Assembly: GCA_024036415.1 (NCBI GenBank) | Contig: JAMWET010000809.1 | Coordinates: forward strand, 186,001 to 250,000 | Origin: Prochilodus magdalenae | Taxonomy: Eukaryota > Chordata > Actinopteri > Characiformes > Prochilodontidae | DNA length: 64,000 nt | Reading direction: 5' to 3' | Shown here: in pieces, positions 33,977 to 46,460 of the stretch | Numbering within the stretch: the first letter of the stretch is position 1 | Layout of the letters: every line of letters begins with the position of its first letter | Program-made: the position numbers and the translations under genes | The notes under the pieces: model-generated | Told to the model about the DNA's origin: nothing | Database searches by the model: none | The model's input: only the letters and a program-made list of their open reading frames with translations

Positions 33977-34080
33977 GGCTGAAGTCGGCTTTTTGTTCGT
34001 CAGCTTCTTGTTCAAACATACTTATTCCACCTGGTGCAGCCTCTGAACAAGAAGCTGGCAAATAGAAGCTGACTTTAGCC
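33977..34080. repeat. Fold-back repeat family B, compact 104-bp palindrome
   Basis: ggctgaagtcggctttttgt and cagcttcttgttcaaa on the left are complemented by ctgaacaagaagctggcaaa and tagaagctgactttagcc on the right, with a loop of only about 20 bp. It shares the arm sequences of 32448-32621 without the outer flanks. Confidence 0.85.
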
Positions 34081-34908
34081 AGCTTAGGTAGGATAGATAA
34101 CCACTATTACCACATCATGGAGTGGCCATGAGAGAAAAAGACAGTATTTCATTTCTATAAGACATTGATTAAAATTATATTACACTGACACACCAACAGC
34201 AACACGCTGTGATTCAACTCACTCGAGATAACACTTCACAATCATAGAAAAAGCTATAATATGTCAGAGTAAACATTTTACTGAAGCTGCCTAAATACAT
34301 GCCAGACTGAAAACCCTCCATAACATTGATGAGATGAAAGCAAGAGTGTTTTGAACCCCTTCAACCCCCTATAGCTCTCGTTTAAAGTAAAAAATAAAGC
34401 CTGGATTTCCTGGGTTCTTAAACATTCCTGCTTGTTCCACACTTGATAATCTCCAGCATGTCTAATGAATAATCTAATTAGAGACTTGTCGATCTGATAA
34501 CAGGACATTTACACAAAGCAGCAGCTCTAAAGCGTAATATCACACTTCAGATCTACAGCTACATCTCAGCTCATTATTCTGCAACATCCCACATGTTCAT
34601 CAGATATCGCTCTGCTGATGAGCCTAAAGAACACAGGAAAGATATCATATTCAGGATTGTTTACGTTTTATACTATTTAAAAATATATCTTTCTGGAAAA
34701 ATAAATGCATTTCTGATTTGATCAGCGTGTTCAGGCTGTGTTTATTAAGTGTCTATCAGACTTTGATAGATGCTTAGTCTTGCGCTTACTACAGTTTAGT
34801 ATCATACAGGGTATTATGTATTTACAGTATATTACTGTTACAAGGTTTTCTTTTACTGGTGGTTCTTTGTATATCTTCTACATTTTTCAGCATAGATCTG
34901 CCTGTATG
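34081..34908. other. Intronic stretch, nothing recognised
   Basis: AT-rich; the ORFs at 34278-34508 and 34738-34962 carry no domain. Confidence 0.45.
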
Positions 34909-34910
34909 TA

Positions 34911-35434
34911 CAGTTCCAGTCAAAAGTTTAGACACACCCTGCTAAATGGATGTTTTCTGTGATCTTAAAGACTTTTCAGGCTTACACTTAACAGTTCCAT
35001 CTGATGAGATGTCTGAAACAATACATATCCTGATATGCCATATATACACTTGATGTATCACAATATTATATTTTGTCGATCTATGATATATATTTTGTTA
35101 CATTTAAAAATGTAAGCTCTTTTTTCACAATTTAAAAGCTAGTTACTCTCAATTTAGCGAAAATTCATGATGACCAATAGAATGGTTCCACAATTGATGA
35201 TTTTAAATCTTGTTAAATCATCCACCTCCACTGCAGGTTAAGAAAGCTGTTTTATCCTCTTTAAAGCTGAAAAGGTTTTTAAGATGACTGTATGTTTCCA
35301 TGAGTGCTATTTTATAATTTTATTGTAAAATCTTATCTGTTATTCTAAAGTAAAGCATTAAGCTAAATACAAAGAAACCTTCTATGTGTAGCTGATGTCT
35401 AAACTTTTGATGTCTAAACTTTTGGCTGGTACTG
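34911..35434. mobile_element. Non-autonomous TA-flanked Tc1/mariner-type element, 524 bp
   Basis: The left end CAGTTCCAGTCAAAAGTTTA and the right end (complement) CAGTACCAGCCAAAAGTTTA form inverted repeats with TA at 34909-34910 and 35435-35436. No transposase remnant was identified inside. A related single end lies at 48369-48500, sharing the sub-terminal phrase for tagaaggtttc and gcttaatgctttac. Confidence 0.88.
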
Positions 35435-35436
35435 TA

Positions 35437-36519
35437 TCTGTCTGCCCCATTTTTGACCTCTGCTATCTGTAATGATGTTAATTTTTGGAGTAGCCAAAAT
35501 AAGCTCAGCTTCTGCATTCTCCGCCTGTGCCTTCAACACAGAGAGCCAATTTTAGATATAAATAGCAGAGCTAAAATGGACAAGTGTCACTGTGCATTCT
35601 GCAAGGGAGATATGACTCCTGTAGGGCTGAAATAAACAACAAGAATGTTGTTAAATTCAGAAGACAAATCATTTTAATAACATTCAAAGAAATAACATTA
35701 AAAATAGTAAACTGCTAACATCAAATATTTCCTGTTGCCTGTGGACGTGTGATGCCAATAGTTCAACATCAGATTTCTATTATCTCAGTTATTTTGGACA
35801 GCAAAGTCAACCTGAAATTTCTCATCATGCTTTCTTTCTCACAGGGCGATCAATAAACATGCACTGCTATCATTCTGTCCTTCATGAGACGGAACAAATC
35901 CCCACCATTCCTCCCTTCCCAAAATCACTGTGACTACACAAACGCTGAACAGGATATCAAACTCCACCAGCAGAATAATAACACTGATATCAGCGAGTAT
36001 AAGATAAGATTATATCCCCCTGTGGGCAGCGCTATATGAAGTAATAAATAAGCAACAGCCTCAGAGAAACCTCGTCCTGAGAGACACACCATGTATAACC
36101 AACCATCAAAGTTGGCTGTTCCTGGCTGTCAGTGAGCAAATGCATCACTGCAGCGTCCAAAGGAGCCACAAATCTGGAAGAAGCAGCTGAAATTATTCTG
36201 TTGCACGTCTCTGATGATTTCTTGCACATTCCAGCCAGGTGTGGCACAAATTGTTGACGTTGTCAAAAGTTGAGGCATTAAGCCTAAAGTTGCATACGCT
36301 GAAGTTTGCATACACGTGGTGTACATACCAGCAGTCTTGCATAAAAAGTTAAGCTGTGCAGCTGATTATGTCATATTTAGTTGGACCAAAGTTGAACATG
36401 TCATCTGAAAAAAGTTAATTAATTTATAGAAGTATAAAAAAGCAGGGCACAAATTATTTAATGTGTTATTATGTGGTTCTACAGACTTCATGTATATGCT
36501 GTAAGCTTGTTATAGAATT
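35437..36519. other. Intronic stretch, nothing recognised
   Basis: AT-rich; the minus ORFs at 36032-36326 overlap each other in two frames and carry no domain. Confidence 0.45.
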
Positions 36520-36640
36520 ATTTAAGTTCTAGTAATGCAAAATTGTACTCTGCTGTAGCAATGCAAAAGTAATGCAAACTCTACTAAGCTGCAGTAATGC
36601 AAAACTGTAGCAATTAGTAGTAATGCAAAATTCTAATAAA
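36520..36640. repeat. Short irregular array of gtaatgcaaa phrases
   Basis: agtaatgcaaaattgtactc, gtaatgcaaactctactaag and gtaatgcaaaactgtagcaa recur about every 25-30 nt. The same phrase recurs at 37236-37480 and 38066-38350. Confidence 0.65.
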
Positions 36641-36929
36641 CATTAGCAGCTAACGACTCATAGCAGTGAATGTGAAGATCCAGGCAGCAAGATCAGTCAA
36701 ACTAATGGTTCTGATTCTGGTAGAGAACTCTTACCAAATAACATAAAGAGGATCCACACCTGCTCTATGCAGACTTTCCACCAGTAACCCATAATACTGG
36801 GTTCGCTTCCCTTTTCACTCTACACTCATTCTTTTGGTGTTGTAATGGCTTCTTTTACTAATTTTATGCTGAAGGCCCTCAAACCTGTCCTTTAAACCAT
36901 CTGATATTCAGGTTTCCAGTCACATTTTG

Positions 36930-37225
36930 GCATGGCTTACTGGCATCTATTCATATATGATAGCTCACCACCTGAAGATCAATTCTAGAAAGAATAATCT
37001 TGTCATCTAATTGGATAGCTTATTCATTGTACCGTCTGAGAATGCATGATTCTGGATATTCTGGATTTTGGGCCAGTTATCGTTCTCAGCTCATACTTTG
37101 AAGCTGACCCAGTCATGCAATAACATCTAGCAGATTTGACATTTTCTCTCTCAGGAGGCCACTGAGGTGCTAGCCCAGTCAATAGTATCTTCAAGGGTTG
37201 ACTACAGCAACTTGTTCCAGGTCTT
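36930..37225 (+). mobile_element. LINE reverse-transcriptase fragment
   Basis: The plus strand reads IYSYMIAHHLKINSRKNNLV (about 36940-37000). After frameshifts it reads SQEATEVLAQSIVSSRVDYS (about 37150-37212). These match the region after the YADD box and the thumb of CR1/L2/Rex-type LINEs. Both ends are truncated and frames are broken. Confidence 0.7.
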
Positions 37226-37235
37226 CCTCTGCAGG

Positions 37236-38060
37236 CCATTTGCAATGCAAAACTCTAGTAATTTATAGTAACATCAAACTCTAGTCTGTTAAAATAATGT
37301 AAAACTAAGGTAGGGAGGTGCTGGTCCATTTTTGGCTTTATAAGAAAGCATCAGAGTAAGTTGTAGAAATGCTACATTCTAATAATGCAAAACTGTTTTG
37401 GCCTGCAATAATGTAAAACTATAGCACGCCATAGAAATGCAAAACTCTAGTAAGCTGCAGAAATACAGTAAGTTTCTAAATAAATTTAAACCTCGAAGTA
37501 AAAATTATAGTCCATGCCAAGTTGCCCTCAAATACCGTGTTGTCAATTGATTAGAAAAAGTGGTTTTTTTTGGGACCCACTATGCATTATTTTCAACTTT
37601 CAGATTTGTCTAAAAAATACTCAATAACAAGGAAAAAAAAAAAATACAATTTGCACGGGGAAACATGGCGCCAAAAAGCTTGGGACCAAGCAAAATGCAT
37701 AAGTAAGCAGGCATTTCTTTACCTTTGAAAGAAATAATAATAAGGTAAAGCATTCATTTTTCGTCAGGGGTTGATAATTTCTTGAAATTCGACGTGGTCC
37801 TTTACTGGACGCCTTTTTGAATACAGAAGATGGTCAGGCATTTCTTGGAATTTTATGCTCAAAGGTTAAAAACTCACATTTTTACAAGTTTGCACTTTGA
37901 ACGCTAACCTAAAGTAATTCAGCTTATTTCGCCTAGCAATATTTCTTGTAAAAGTTAACACTCTCACTGGCAGGCCCATGTGCCAAAACCATGTTTAAAT
38001 GTTTAACGGTGCAATCTTAAGGCACAGTAAATAAACCCTTGTTAGCTTTTGTACTTTTAA
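37236..38060. repeat. Indel-rich tandem duplication, copy 1
   Basis: Collinear with 38066-38900. Shared blocks in order: aatgcaaaactctagtaatt, aggtagggaggtgctggtcc, ttttggcctgcaataatgta, gcacgccatagaaatgcaaa, then more loosely ccaaaaagctt, cgacgtggtcctttactgga and tttttgaatacag. Differences are dominated by small indels and homopolymer runs, not substitutions, especially after 37480. It looks like an unpolished read inserted beside its true copy, although a real duplication is possible. Confidence 0.75.
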
Positions 38061-38065
38061 AAAAT

Positions 38066-38900
38066 GCAAAACTCTAGTAATTTATAGTAATTTGAAATAC
38101 TTTACATCAAACTCTAGTCTGTTAAAATAATGTAAAACTAAGGTAGGGAGGTGCTGGTCCATTTTTGGCTTTATATTAGAAAGCAATTAAAACAAGTTTT
38201 AAGTTGTTGGGAATGCTACATTCTAATAATGCAAAACTGTTTTGGCCTGCAATAATGTAAAACTATAGCACGCCATAGAAATGCAAAACTCTAGTAAGCT
38301 GCAGAAATACAGTAAGTTCTAATAATTTAAACTCGAGTAAATTATAGTCATGCCAAACTCAAGTTGTGTATAAGAAAAGTGTTTTTGGACACTATCATAA
38401 ACAAGAATCAAGCAAGTGCTTTTAGTAGTAGAAAAAAAATAAAAACACTAAGGACAACAATACAAAATGATGAACATAACGCCGCCAAAGCTTGAGCCAG
38501 TAAAATATATTGTAGTTCAGCATTTCTTCCTTATCTATGCAAAACTTCTAAAGTCAGCATCCTTTACAGTTACCAGGATATTTCTCTTACAGTTCAGTTC
38601 GACGTTGGTCCTTTACCTGGACAACCTTTTGTGAATACAGCCAGCATCGTCCTGGAAAAGTTCAAGCCGAAACAACCCATTTTACAGTTGTGCAACATTT
38701 CAGCCTCACCCTGCCTAAGCAACTTCAGTCCCACTTTCCAGCTATTCAAGTACCCCTTTCATTGGCAACAAATATGGCCAGAACAATGTGCAACACCAAC
38801 TGCAACAGCATCAGTAAATAACCCTGATTAAAACATCCTGTTAACAGTTTACACCCCCCCAAAAAACACAAACAATTCACACCTTTGCCTTGTTGGCGTT
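38066..38900. repeat. Indel-rich tandem duplication, copy 2
   Basis: Second copy of the block above. Its right part grades into the degraded start of the 29-nt minisatellite (from about 38690). The ORF at 38631-38831 is within it and is not a gene. Confidence 0.75.
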
Positions 38901-41300
38901 TTGTATTCCAAGATATAAGGCCAACTTTACCTGAATTTTAATAAGACCTAGAACATTCCACATCCTGCAACTGTTCCCCTCACCTTTCATACTGGCAACA
39001 GTTCTGCGAGTTTGCCCCCTAATTCATACTTTACTGTTTTACCCAAGTTCATCCCTATACAGATCCCACAACAGTTCACCCTTCCCCAATTTCAATGGTG
39101 CATAGTTCAACATGGTTTATAAGCACAGTCATCCTGTATGTACACATTGCAAAGAAGCAACATTGCTTCAGCCCTCCCGTTCATTCAGTTTCAACCAGTT
39201 CAGCAGGCAAAACACTAAGGTGCAGAACAGTTTTATGAAATTTGATGCAACACAGCCCTTCACCCCTTCTGCAACTATTCAGCACTACACTCTCATCTTG
39301 CAACTGTTCAGCCCTTCTCATTCATCATGCAACAGTTTAGCCCTACACACTCATCCTGCAACAGTTCAGTCCTACACACTCATCCTGCAACAGTTCAGCC
39401 CTTCCCATTCATCCTGCAACACTTCACCCCATCCACTCATCCTGCAACAGTTTACCCCTTCCCATTCTTCCTGCAACAGTTCAGCCATTCCCGTTCACCC
39501 TGCAACAGTTCAGCCCTACCCATTCATCCTGCAACAGTTCACCCCATCCACTCATCCCGCAACAGTTCACCCTTTCCCATTCATCCTGCACAGTTTCAGC
39601 CCTTTCACCTTTGCATCCTGGCAACAGTTCACCGCCTACCCACTTTTCCATCCCGCCTGCAAACAATTCAGCAACCCCTTCCCTTTTCATCCTGCAACAA
39701 TTCAGCCCTTCCCGTTCATCCTGCAACAGTTCAGCCCTTCCCATTCATCCTGCAACAGTTTACCCCTATCCACTCATCCAGCAACAGTTCACCCTTTCCC
39801 GTTCATATTGCAACGATTCAGCCTTGCCCATTCATCCTGCAACAGTTTTTCAGACCCTACCCACCATCCTGCAACGTTCCAAATACCAACTCAGCAACAG
39901 TTCAGCCCCTTCTCGTTCATCCCCTGCAACAGTTTCCAGCCCCTTACACGTTTTTTTTTCATCCTGCAACAGTTCAGCCCTACACACTCATCCTGCAACA
40001 GTTCAGCCCTTCTCGTTCATCCTGCAACAGTTCAGCCCTTCCCGTTCATCCTGCAACAGTTCACCCCTTCCTGTTCATGCAGCAACAGTTCAGCCCTACA
40101 CATAGACCCAGCAACTGTTCAGCCCTTACCGTTCATCCTGCAACAGTTCAGCCCTACACACTCATCCTGCAACAGTTCACCACCTTCACCCTTTATTCAT
40201 CCAGCAACAATTCAGTTCCCTTTCTGTTCATCTGCAACAGTTCACCCTAGTTCAGACCCAGCAACAGTTCAGCCCTTTCTGTTCATTCTGCAGCAGTTCA
40301 GCCCTACACACTCATCCTGCAACAGTTCAGCCCCTCCCTTTCATCCTGCAACAGTTCACCCCTACCCACTCATCCTGCAACAGTTCACCCCTACCCACTC
40401 ATCCTGCAACAGTTCAGCCCTTTCTGTTCATTCTGCAGCAGTTCAGCCCTACCCACTCATCCTGCAACAGTTCACCCCTACCCACTCATCCTGCAACAGT
40501 TCAGCCCTTCCCATTCATCCAGCAACAGTTCACCCGTTCCCATTCATCCTGCAACAATTCAGAGCTTCCCGTTCATCCTGCAACAATTCAGCCCTTCCCG
40601 TTCATCCTGCAACAGTTCAGCCCTACCCACTCATCCTGCAACAGTTCACCCCTACCCACTCATCCTGCAACAGTTCAGCCCTTCTCGTTCATCCTGCAAC
40701 AGTTCACCCCTACCCACTCATCCTGCAACAGTTCACCCCTACCCACTCATCCTGCAACAGTTCAGCCCTTCCCGTTCATCCAGCAACTGTTCAGCCCTAC
40801 CCACTCATCCTGTAACAGTTCAACCCTACCCACTCATCCTGCAACAGTTCAACCCTACCCACTCATCCTGCAACAGTTCAGCCCTTCTTTTTCATCCTGC
40901 AACAGTTCAGCCCTTCTTTTTCATCCTGCAACAGTTTACCCCTATCCACTCATCCTGCAACAGTTCAACCCTACCCACTCATCCTGCAACAGTACAGCCC
41001 TACACACTCATCCTGCAACAGTTCAACCCTACCCACTCATCCTGCAACAGTTCAACCCTACCCACTCATCCTGCAACACTTCACCCCATCCACTCATCCT
41101 GCAACAATTCACCCTTTCCTGTTTATCCTGCACCAGTTCAGCCCTTCCCGTTCATCCAGCAACAGTTCAGTCCTACCCACTCATCCTGCAACAGTACAGC
41201 CCTACACACTCATCCTGCAACAGTTTAGCCCTTCCCGTACATCCTGCACCAGTTCAACCCTACCCACTCGTCCTGCAACAGTTCAGCCCTAACCCCTCCT
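38690..41300. repeat. 29-nt minisatellite, about 70 units
   Basis: The unit contains cagttcagccctacccactc followed by atcctgcaa. A common variant has cttcccgtt in place of ctacccact. The cleanest part is 40280-41290; 39570-40260 and everything before 39250 contain many indels. Because 29 is not a multiple of three and the plus-strand unit has no stop in any frame, long ORFs appear automatically: 39112-40815 (567 codons), 39327-40250 and 39611-40105. Their peptide period is 29 residues, as expected. They are artefacts. Confidence 0.96.
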
Positions 41301-42114
41301 CTTTGTTTGCTTTATAGCATTTTATCCCTGCCTATTTAAGATGCATCAATTTATTGTTTGTTAATCATTATTGTAATTTTGGTCTGGTGGTGTTTTAAAT
41401 ATACTGGAAGGGTCGCAATCATAGCATTTAACAGGATAATAACAACAGTGTTCATTTTATCTGTACTGTCCGACACAGTCAGACAACTGAGATATTGCAT
41501 TCAATTGCTAGTCATGATTAACCTTTTTTTGAAAACAATTAATCTGAGTATGTACTTTATATTCAATCTGGCTAAATAATTTGTATGTCAAAACCCTTTT
41601 TTCAAACATCACAATATTTATAACAAAAACAACATCACATTATTATTATCACATCATTAATATGACTCTTTTCACCATAAGTGTTCAGCCCTAAAGGCTA
41701 ATCAGGACATAGTCAAGGTCTTAGTGGTAGTCATGATCAATCCATAATGTCGTACGTTACAGACTGGCAGCTGTTTCCACTAAAGCAGTTTATGATGCAC
41801 TGGGCGGAGGACACTGAATAAGAGATGATCTGGATGACAGCCAGGTTTTAATATCTCAATATTTTTACTACCTTAACCCTTTCAACTCCAATTTATTTTG
41901 TGCTTAGTCCACAAGATGCACCATTCCTACTATAAATATCTATATGTTCATACATATCTACTTATTGTTGCTTTCATTAAAGCATTTGTATTATTTGTGA
42001 ATGCCTTGGCTTTAATACTATTGATGTTATTATAATGTATACAGACTACTCATCATTTTAATTATATATAGGTTATTTAGTGAAAAAACAGGATTTTTAA
42101 TAACTGTGTTACAG
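41301..42114. other. Intronic stretch, nothing recognised
   Basis: AT-rich; the ORF at 41358-41579 shows only chance hydrophobic residues. Confidence 0.45.
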
Positions 42115-42440
42115 AACTGGTAGAACAGCAAAAACTCCATCAGATAAACAGCACCTAAAGTCTTTGGGGAGGAGAAAATCAAGCTCTACTCTTGGTTGAC
42201 ATTTGAAAAAAATCCACTGGTGTTTCAGTCCATCCTTCCAGTGTGAAATGACAACACACCACTATGGATCTGAAAGAAAGTGTGGCTGATAAGAAGTCCT
42301 GACTGAAAAAAGCAAATAATGGACTGACCAGTCCGGACCTCAACATCACTGAATTCCACAGTTAATAAAGCACATGGCCTGATTTAGGCTGGAAAACAAA
42401 TTAAAACAGAATTTCCGTCCACCTGCTTGTGCTGCAGGAC
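42115..42440 (+). mobile_element. Degraded Tc1-like fragment
   Basis: Shares order and phrasing with 5968-6400 and the complement of 8325-8869 and 44300-44720: agcacctaaagt, ctctactcttgg, ccactggtgtttcagtccat, ccttccagtgtga, then a remnant reading SGPQHH or SPDLN-like in shifted frames near 42330. No intact frame. Confidence 0.6.
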
Positions 42441-44299
42441 AGCAGGACTTTACTATTAATGTGTGGTACCTTTTAGGAGGATTAATTTTCAGAGGGATTC
42501 TCCATTTCCTTGTGCTGACAGGCAATATTCATTTGTGTGATATATGTGTGTTTTCCGCTGCGCTTCAACAGGATTTGTATCCACAGATAAGATTAATTTG
42601 TTTACCCAGCTGGTATAGAGCATAAAACAGGAACAATGCCTTTGTTGGCATGTATTATAATTGATCTAGCTGAATTTCTCCACCTATGGCTCCTAATCTG
42701 TTTTACAACCTCTATATTTTACCAGTATTTAATGATGTAACCTAATGGAGATTACAGCAGTCAAGATGAATCGATCCGCTATTTTACTGCATGTATGAGC
42801 ACTCTGGTGAATGCCAGAACAGTTAGACATCAAATGATGCCTGCATCATTGCAAATAAATGTAGAAGCTGGTACAGAACAGCTTTCTGCATAAACAGGAC
42901 CTTTTAGATTCCCAGTGAAATTCAGGTTGAGAATTATGCTGCTTTCTATTGTAAGTGATAGCAACAAAACCCCTAACACACAAATCTTGTGAAATTAATG
43001 CTTACAGTTTTTGTATTTTTTACATTTATTTTAAGATTAACCATTTAGATTGATCACAAATATGATCTTTAAATTTAAGAAACAATTTTGCCCCACCTTT
43101 TTACTGTTTTTTAGAGCAGGAAGTTAGACTGGGTCCCATTCCTCATGGCCACATGGTGACCAACTAGATGGCATTGTTTTTAAGGAAAAGTGTCTCCATG
43201 CACAGTTTCACTACTAAAATAATAACAATTTATTTTATCTTATTTTTTAATTATCTTTGTTTATCTTCCCCCTTTTATACATAAATGAAGATCAAAGTGC
43301 TTTAGTATTTTAAAAGAAAATGGGGGTTAACAGAGTACTGGAAATAAAATGATACATTTGGCAATGCAAACACATTTCAGAGAAAGCAAAAAGAAAAGCA
43401 AAAAAATAATAAGAATTAAAGAAATTAAGAAATAAAGCCATAAAAACCATAAAACAATTATAATTATGTTTATAATATAAATGTTTATAATATAGAATGC
43501 TTATAAAATGGTTGTAGTTATAAAGTACTTAAATAATTTAGCAATCTAAAAGTAGTAATGAGTAAAAATAAAGGTAACATGAAAATTCGTAATCAAAACA
43601 AGCAAAACCAGAGGAACCATTATATATCAAAGTCTTCAGCTGTCTTTAAAATTCTTACACTGTTTTTACTTGTCTTATCTTTATTCCATTTTCCAAATAT
43701 TATCTGTGTATAAAAACAAAATGCTGCTTCCCCACTTCTCTTCCTATTAACCTTTGGTACTTTAAGCAAACTTACAGCACTTGACCACAACATCTTGGAA
43801 CATACAAACAGCCCATAATCTGTGATGGTACAAATCTGTTTAAAGCTTTAAAATAACAACAGCAGTACTTTTATGATTTTAGGTGTCTACAACCATTCAA
43901 AGTCGGGTTTGCTAGTCTAGCATTTTTGAGTTCTGCTCATAATGAGCTAAAATTGTTAGTAGACAGTTACCACTGAATCATTCAGTAAAGTGTCACTACT
44001 GTTATGATTGTTTTAGTAGTGGCTAAATGAAATGTGAAACAGTGACTCTTATAGTGGTTTTACTGGGTTTTTATTGTTTACCTCTGAAAACTTTCTGTAT
44101 TTTCATATTTTGTGCTGTCATCTAATGTCATATAGTGTATATGCTACTTAAAGGTGTTTCTTGCTTAAACATGACAATACATAAATTATATTACATTTAC
44201 ACATATTTAAATTAAAACTTACAAAGAAGCCTCTACAACTAAATACAAAGTTTAGTCTTAAAAGTTGGTTTTGCAGTTTCTGCTTCTCCCTTTCATAGT
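42441..44299. other. Intronic stretch, nothing recognised
   Basis: Very AT-rich from 43200 to 43700. No ORF above the reporting size and no recognisable repeat. Confidence 0.5.
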
Positions 44300-44720
44300 A
44301 ATCCCTAACATATCAAGTGTTTAGATCCAGACTGGGTGGTCAGACCACTGTTTTGAGAACACCAGCAGTTTGATTTGTAAATCATTGTTCCTCAACAAGG
44401 ACAACTATACATCCTTTAAACCCATTGTATCTAGTTGTCTTCTCACAATGGAAGGATGAACAGAAACACCTATGAGTTTATTGAGATCTGAAGCAAGAGT
44501 GGCTTGGTTCTCCACTCCCTCAAAGATGAAAGTACTGTTTGTCTGATGGCGACTGAGTTGGTAGTCTAAAAGGTGGTTGTTAGAAATCCCACTTCATCTG
44601 CAATTCTTTTTTGATCTCCAGTTTTGAAAACTCTTGATGCAAGATGGTCTCCAACTTTTGCACGGTAATGTCGATTTTAATTGACCTCATTTGAGTATAT
44701 CCTGCCTCAGACTTTGGCTC
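44300..44720 (-). mobile_element. Degraded Tc1-like fragment
   Basis: The phrases tgttttgagaacaccagcag, cttctcacaatggaaggatg and gaagcaagagtggcttggtt are shared with 8325-8869 (and reversed with 5968-6400 and 42115-42440). On the minus strand they fall in the transposase DNA-binding region. Frames are broken and terminal repeats were not located. Confidence 0.6.
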
Positions 44721-46460
44721 AAAATATCAATCTGTGAATACTTCAAACTAAGGTTTCACTGGCAAATATTAGGTGGGTCCTTCCTTCATAATTGTAGTGG
44801 AACATTTCTTTCAGGCTAATACTGACTCATTTCATAGCTTTTATAGCGCTGTACTGTTGCCAAACCCACCTCACCAAGGTAACATGACAGAGTGACTGTA
44901 AATGAATGTGTAATTAGCCTCCCTTTCTCTCTCCCTCTCTCTTATTCCTCAGCACTAAAGACGGACAGTATCTCTGAGAGAACACTGATTGCATACTGAA
45001 ATTTCAAAGCCTGATTAATGAATAAAAGCCCTTTTCTCTGTAGTCGACTATTTAATTATGAATCTGGCTGCAACGTTCCCTTCAAAAGCGGCCGAATCGA
45101 GAGACATCCACGAGTGCCCTTCAGAGGCAGGTAAATTTAGTCACTTAATTAAAACTACACACAACAGACATTGTTTACATCAAAGTGGAGAAGCTTTGAT
45201 ATAAATCATATGAAACAGAGAGCACCCAGACACTGAGGGGTGGGTAATAAAGACAGCAATGCTCCACATCACAGCTAATAGTCTTTAAATATTGGGCCTT
45301 CCTTAAAAAAAAGCGTTTCAGAACCTCTTATCGAGGCTGTAAATAAACGATGAATGGACTCACAAATGTGTAAATGGCTACTGTGACTATACTTCAGTAT
45401 ACTGGATGGCAATGGGGGACAGTAACAAAGTAAATGTAATTCATCTCTGTACTCTGTACTGTAGATTTTCTGTCTGACCTTTTTCTGTCTGATTTTCTGA
45501 TCTTTATTGTACTGAAGTTTTGAATGTCTTACTAGCTCCACTACATTTCAAAGTCTAATATCTTACTTTAACTCCACTACATTACGGTCTGGTGCATCTG
45601 TGTGCATAAAAAAAAACAAAAAAAAAAACGAAGCAACAAAACAAAAGAAGGGAAAGTGAGCCCACCAATCAGGATAGGGCAGGCACTTTGTTTTGAGCTG
45701 GTTTTGACCTGTAGGACAGAGATTGGTTCTACCTAACATTTTAATAGACATCAGTGTCAGACTGATTAATGGCCTTCTATTAAAAGCTTGGTGTACTGAG
45801 AGTGACATTAGAGTCTCTTTACCTAAAATGAGTTAAGACAGTTCCAGAAATGATGATAGGACATGTACTTTCCATGCTGTTAAGCTGGGTATGTTTTATA
45901 TGTGATACAGGTTCAACAAAATGAAAATATTTTAAAAATGTAATTGTGGAAATACCAAATAAGTTAAATTAGGTTCAATAGAGATAGTATCAATATCATT
46001 ACATAAACATTAAACGTATGCTCAATGGATTAACGAAATCTATCACGTTTACTGGAAAAACATTGAACACTCACACCTTCACACTTTGAAATAACACCTC
46101 ATATTCATGCCAGTCTGCCTTACCAGTCAGATGTGTCATCATGAAACACAGAATACTGAATAGTCCTGGGAGTGAAATGTGCTAAACCTAAAATAATAGT
46201 TTAAATTGCACAGTAACAGCATTTTGTAAAATACATAAAGAATTTGGAAAAGGTCATTTCACCTCGGACTGCATATCTAACTTCTGTTTTAGTGGAGCCT
46301 TTGATGGGGCCAAGGATGGCTGGCTAACTTTGCCTAGTGCAAAGATTGCCCCTGGCTCCTTGACAATGCATGAAATATAATAAAGGGAATGGATGAAGTG
46401 GACTAGCTTTTTAAGTGTTGTACATATTTTAGCTGGCAGTGAAGGGCCTGCTTGCACAGC
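44721..46460. other. Intronic stretch with an exon-like island
   Basis: Mostly AT-rich. A GC-richer island lies at 45044-45130 (separate entry). A short CTCT patch is at 44922-44943. ORFs at 45275-45541, 45563-45808 and 46254-46457 (minus) show no domain. Confidence 0.4.
45044..45130 (+). other. Exon-like 87-bp segment (cryptic exon or conserved element candidate)
   Basis: It is bounded by cttttctctgtag on the left and GCAG followed by gtaaat on the right, good splice-site matches on the plus strand (opposite to dok6). Its length is divisible by three and two of three frames are open. It is richer in GC and CpG than its surroundings. Nothing identifies a protein, and chance splice matches are common. 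Confidence 0.25.

Noticed and set aside
39112..40815. 567-codon ORF resembling a repeat protein
   Set aside because: It is the reading of a stop-free 29-nt minisatellite; the other two frames and the 29-residue period show it is an artefact.
38690..41300. CRISPR-like repeat array
   Set aside because: Units are directly adjacent with no spacers, there are no cas genes, and the context is a vertebrate intron. The same applies to 17331-18028.
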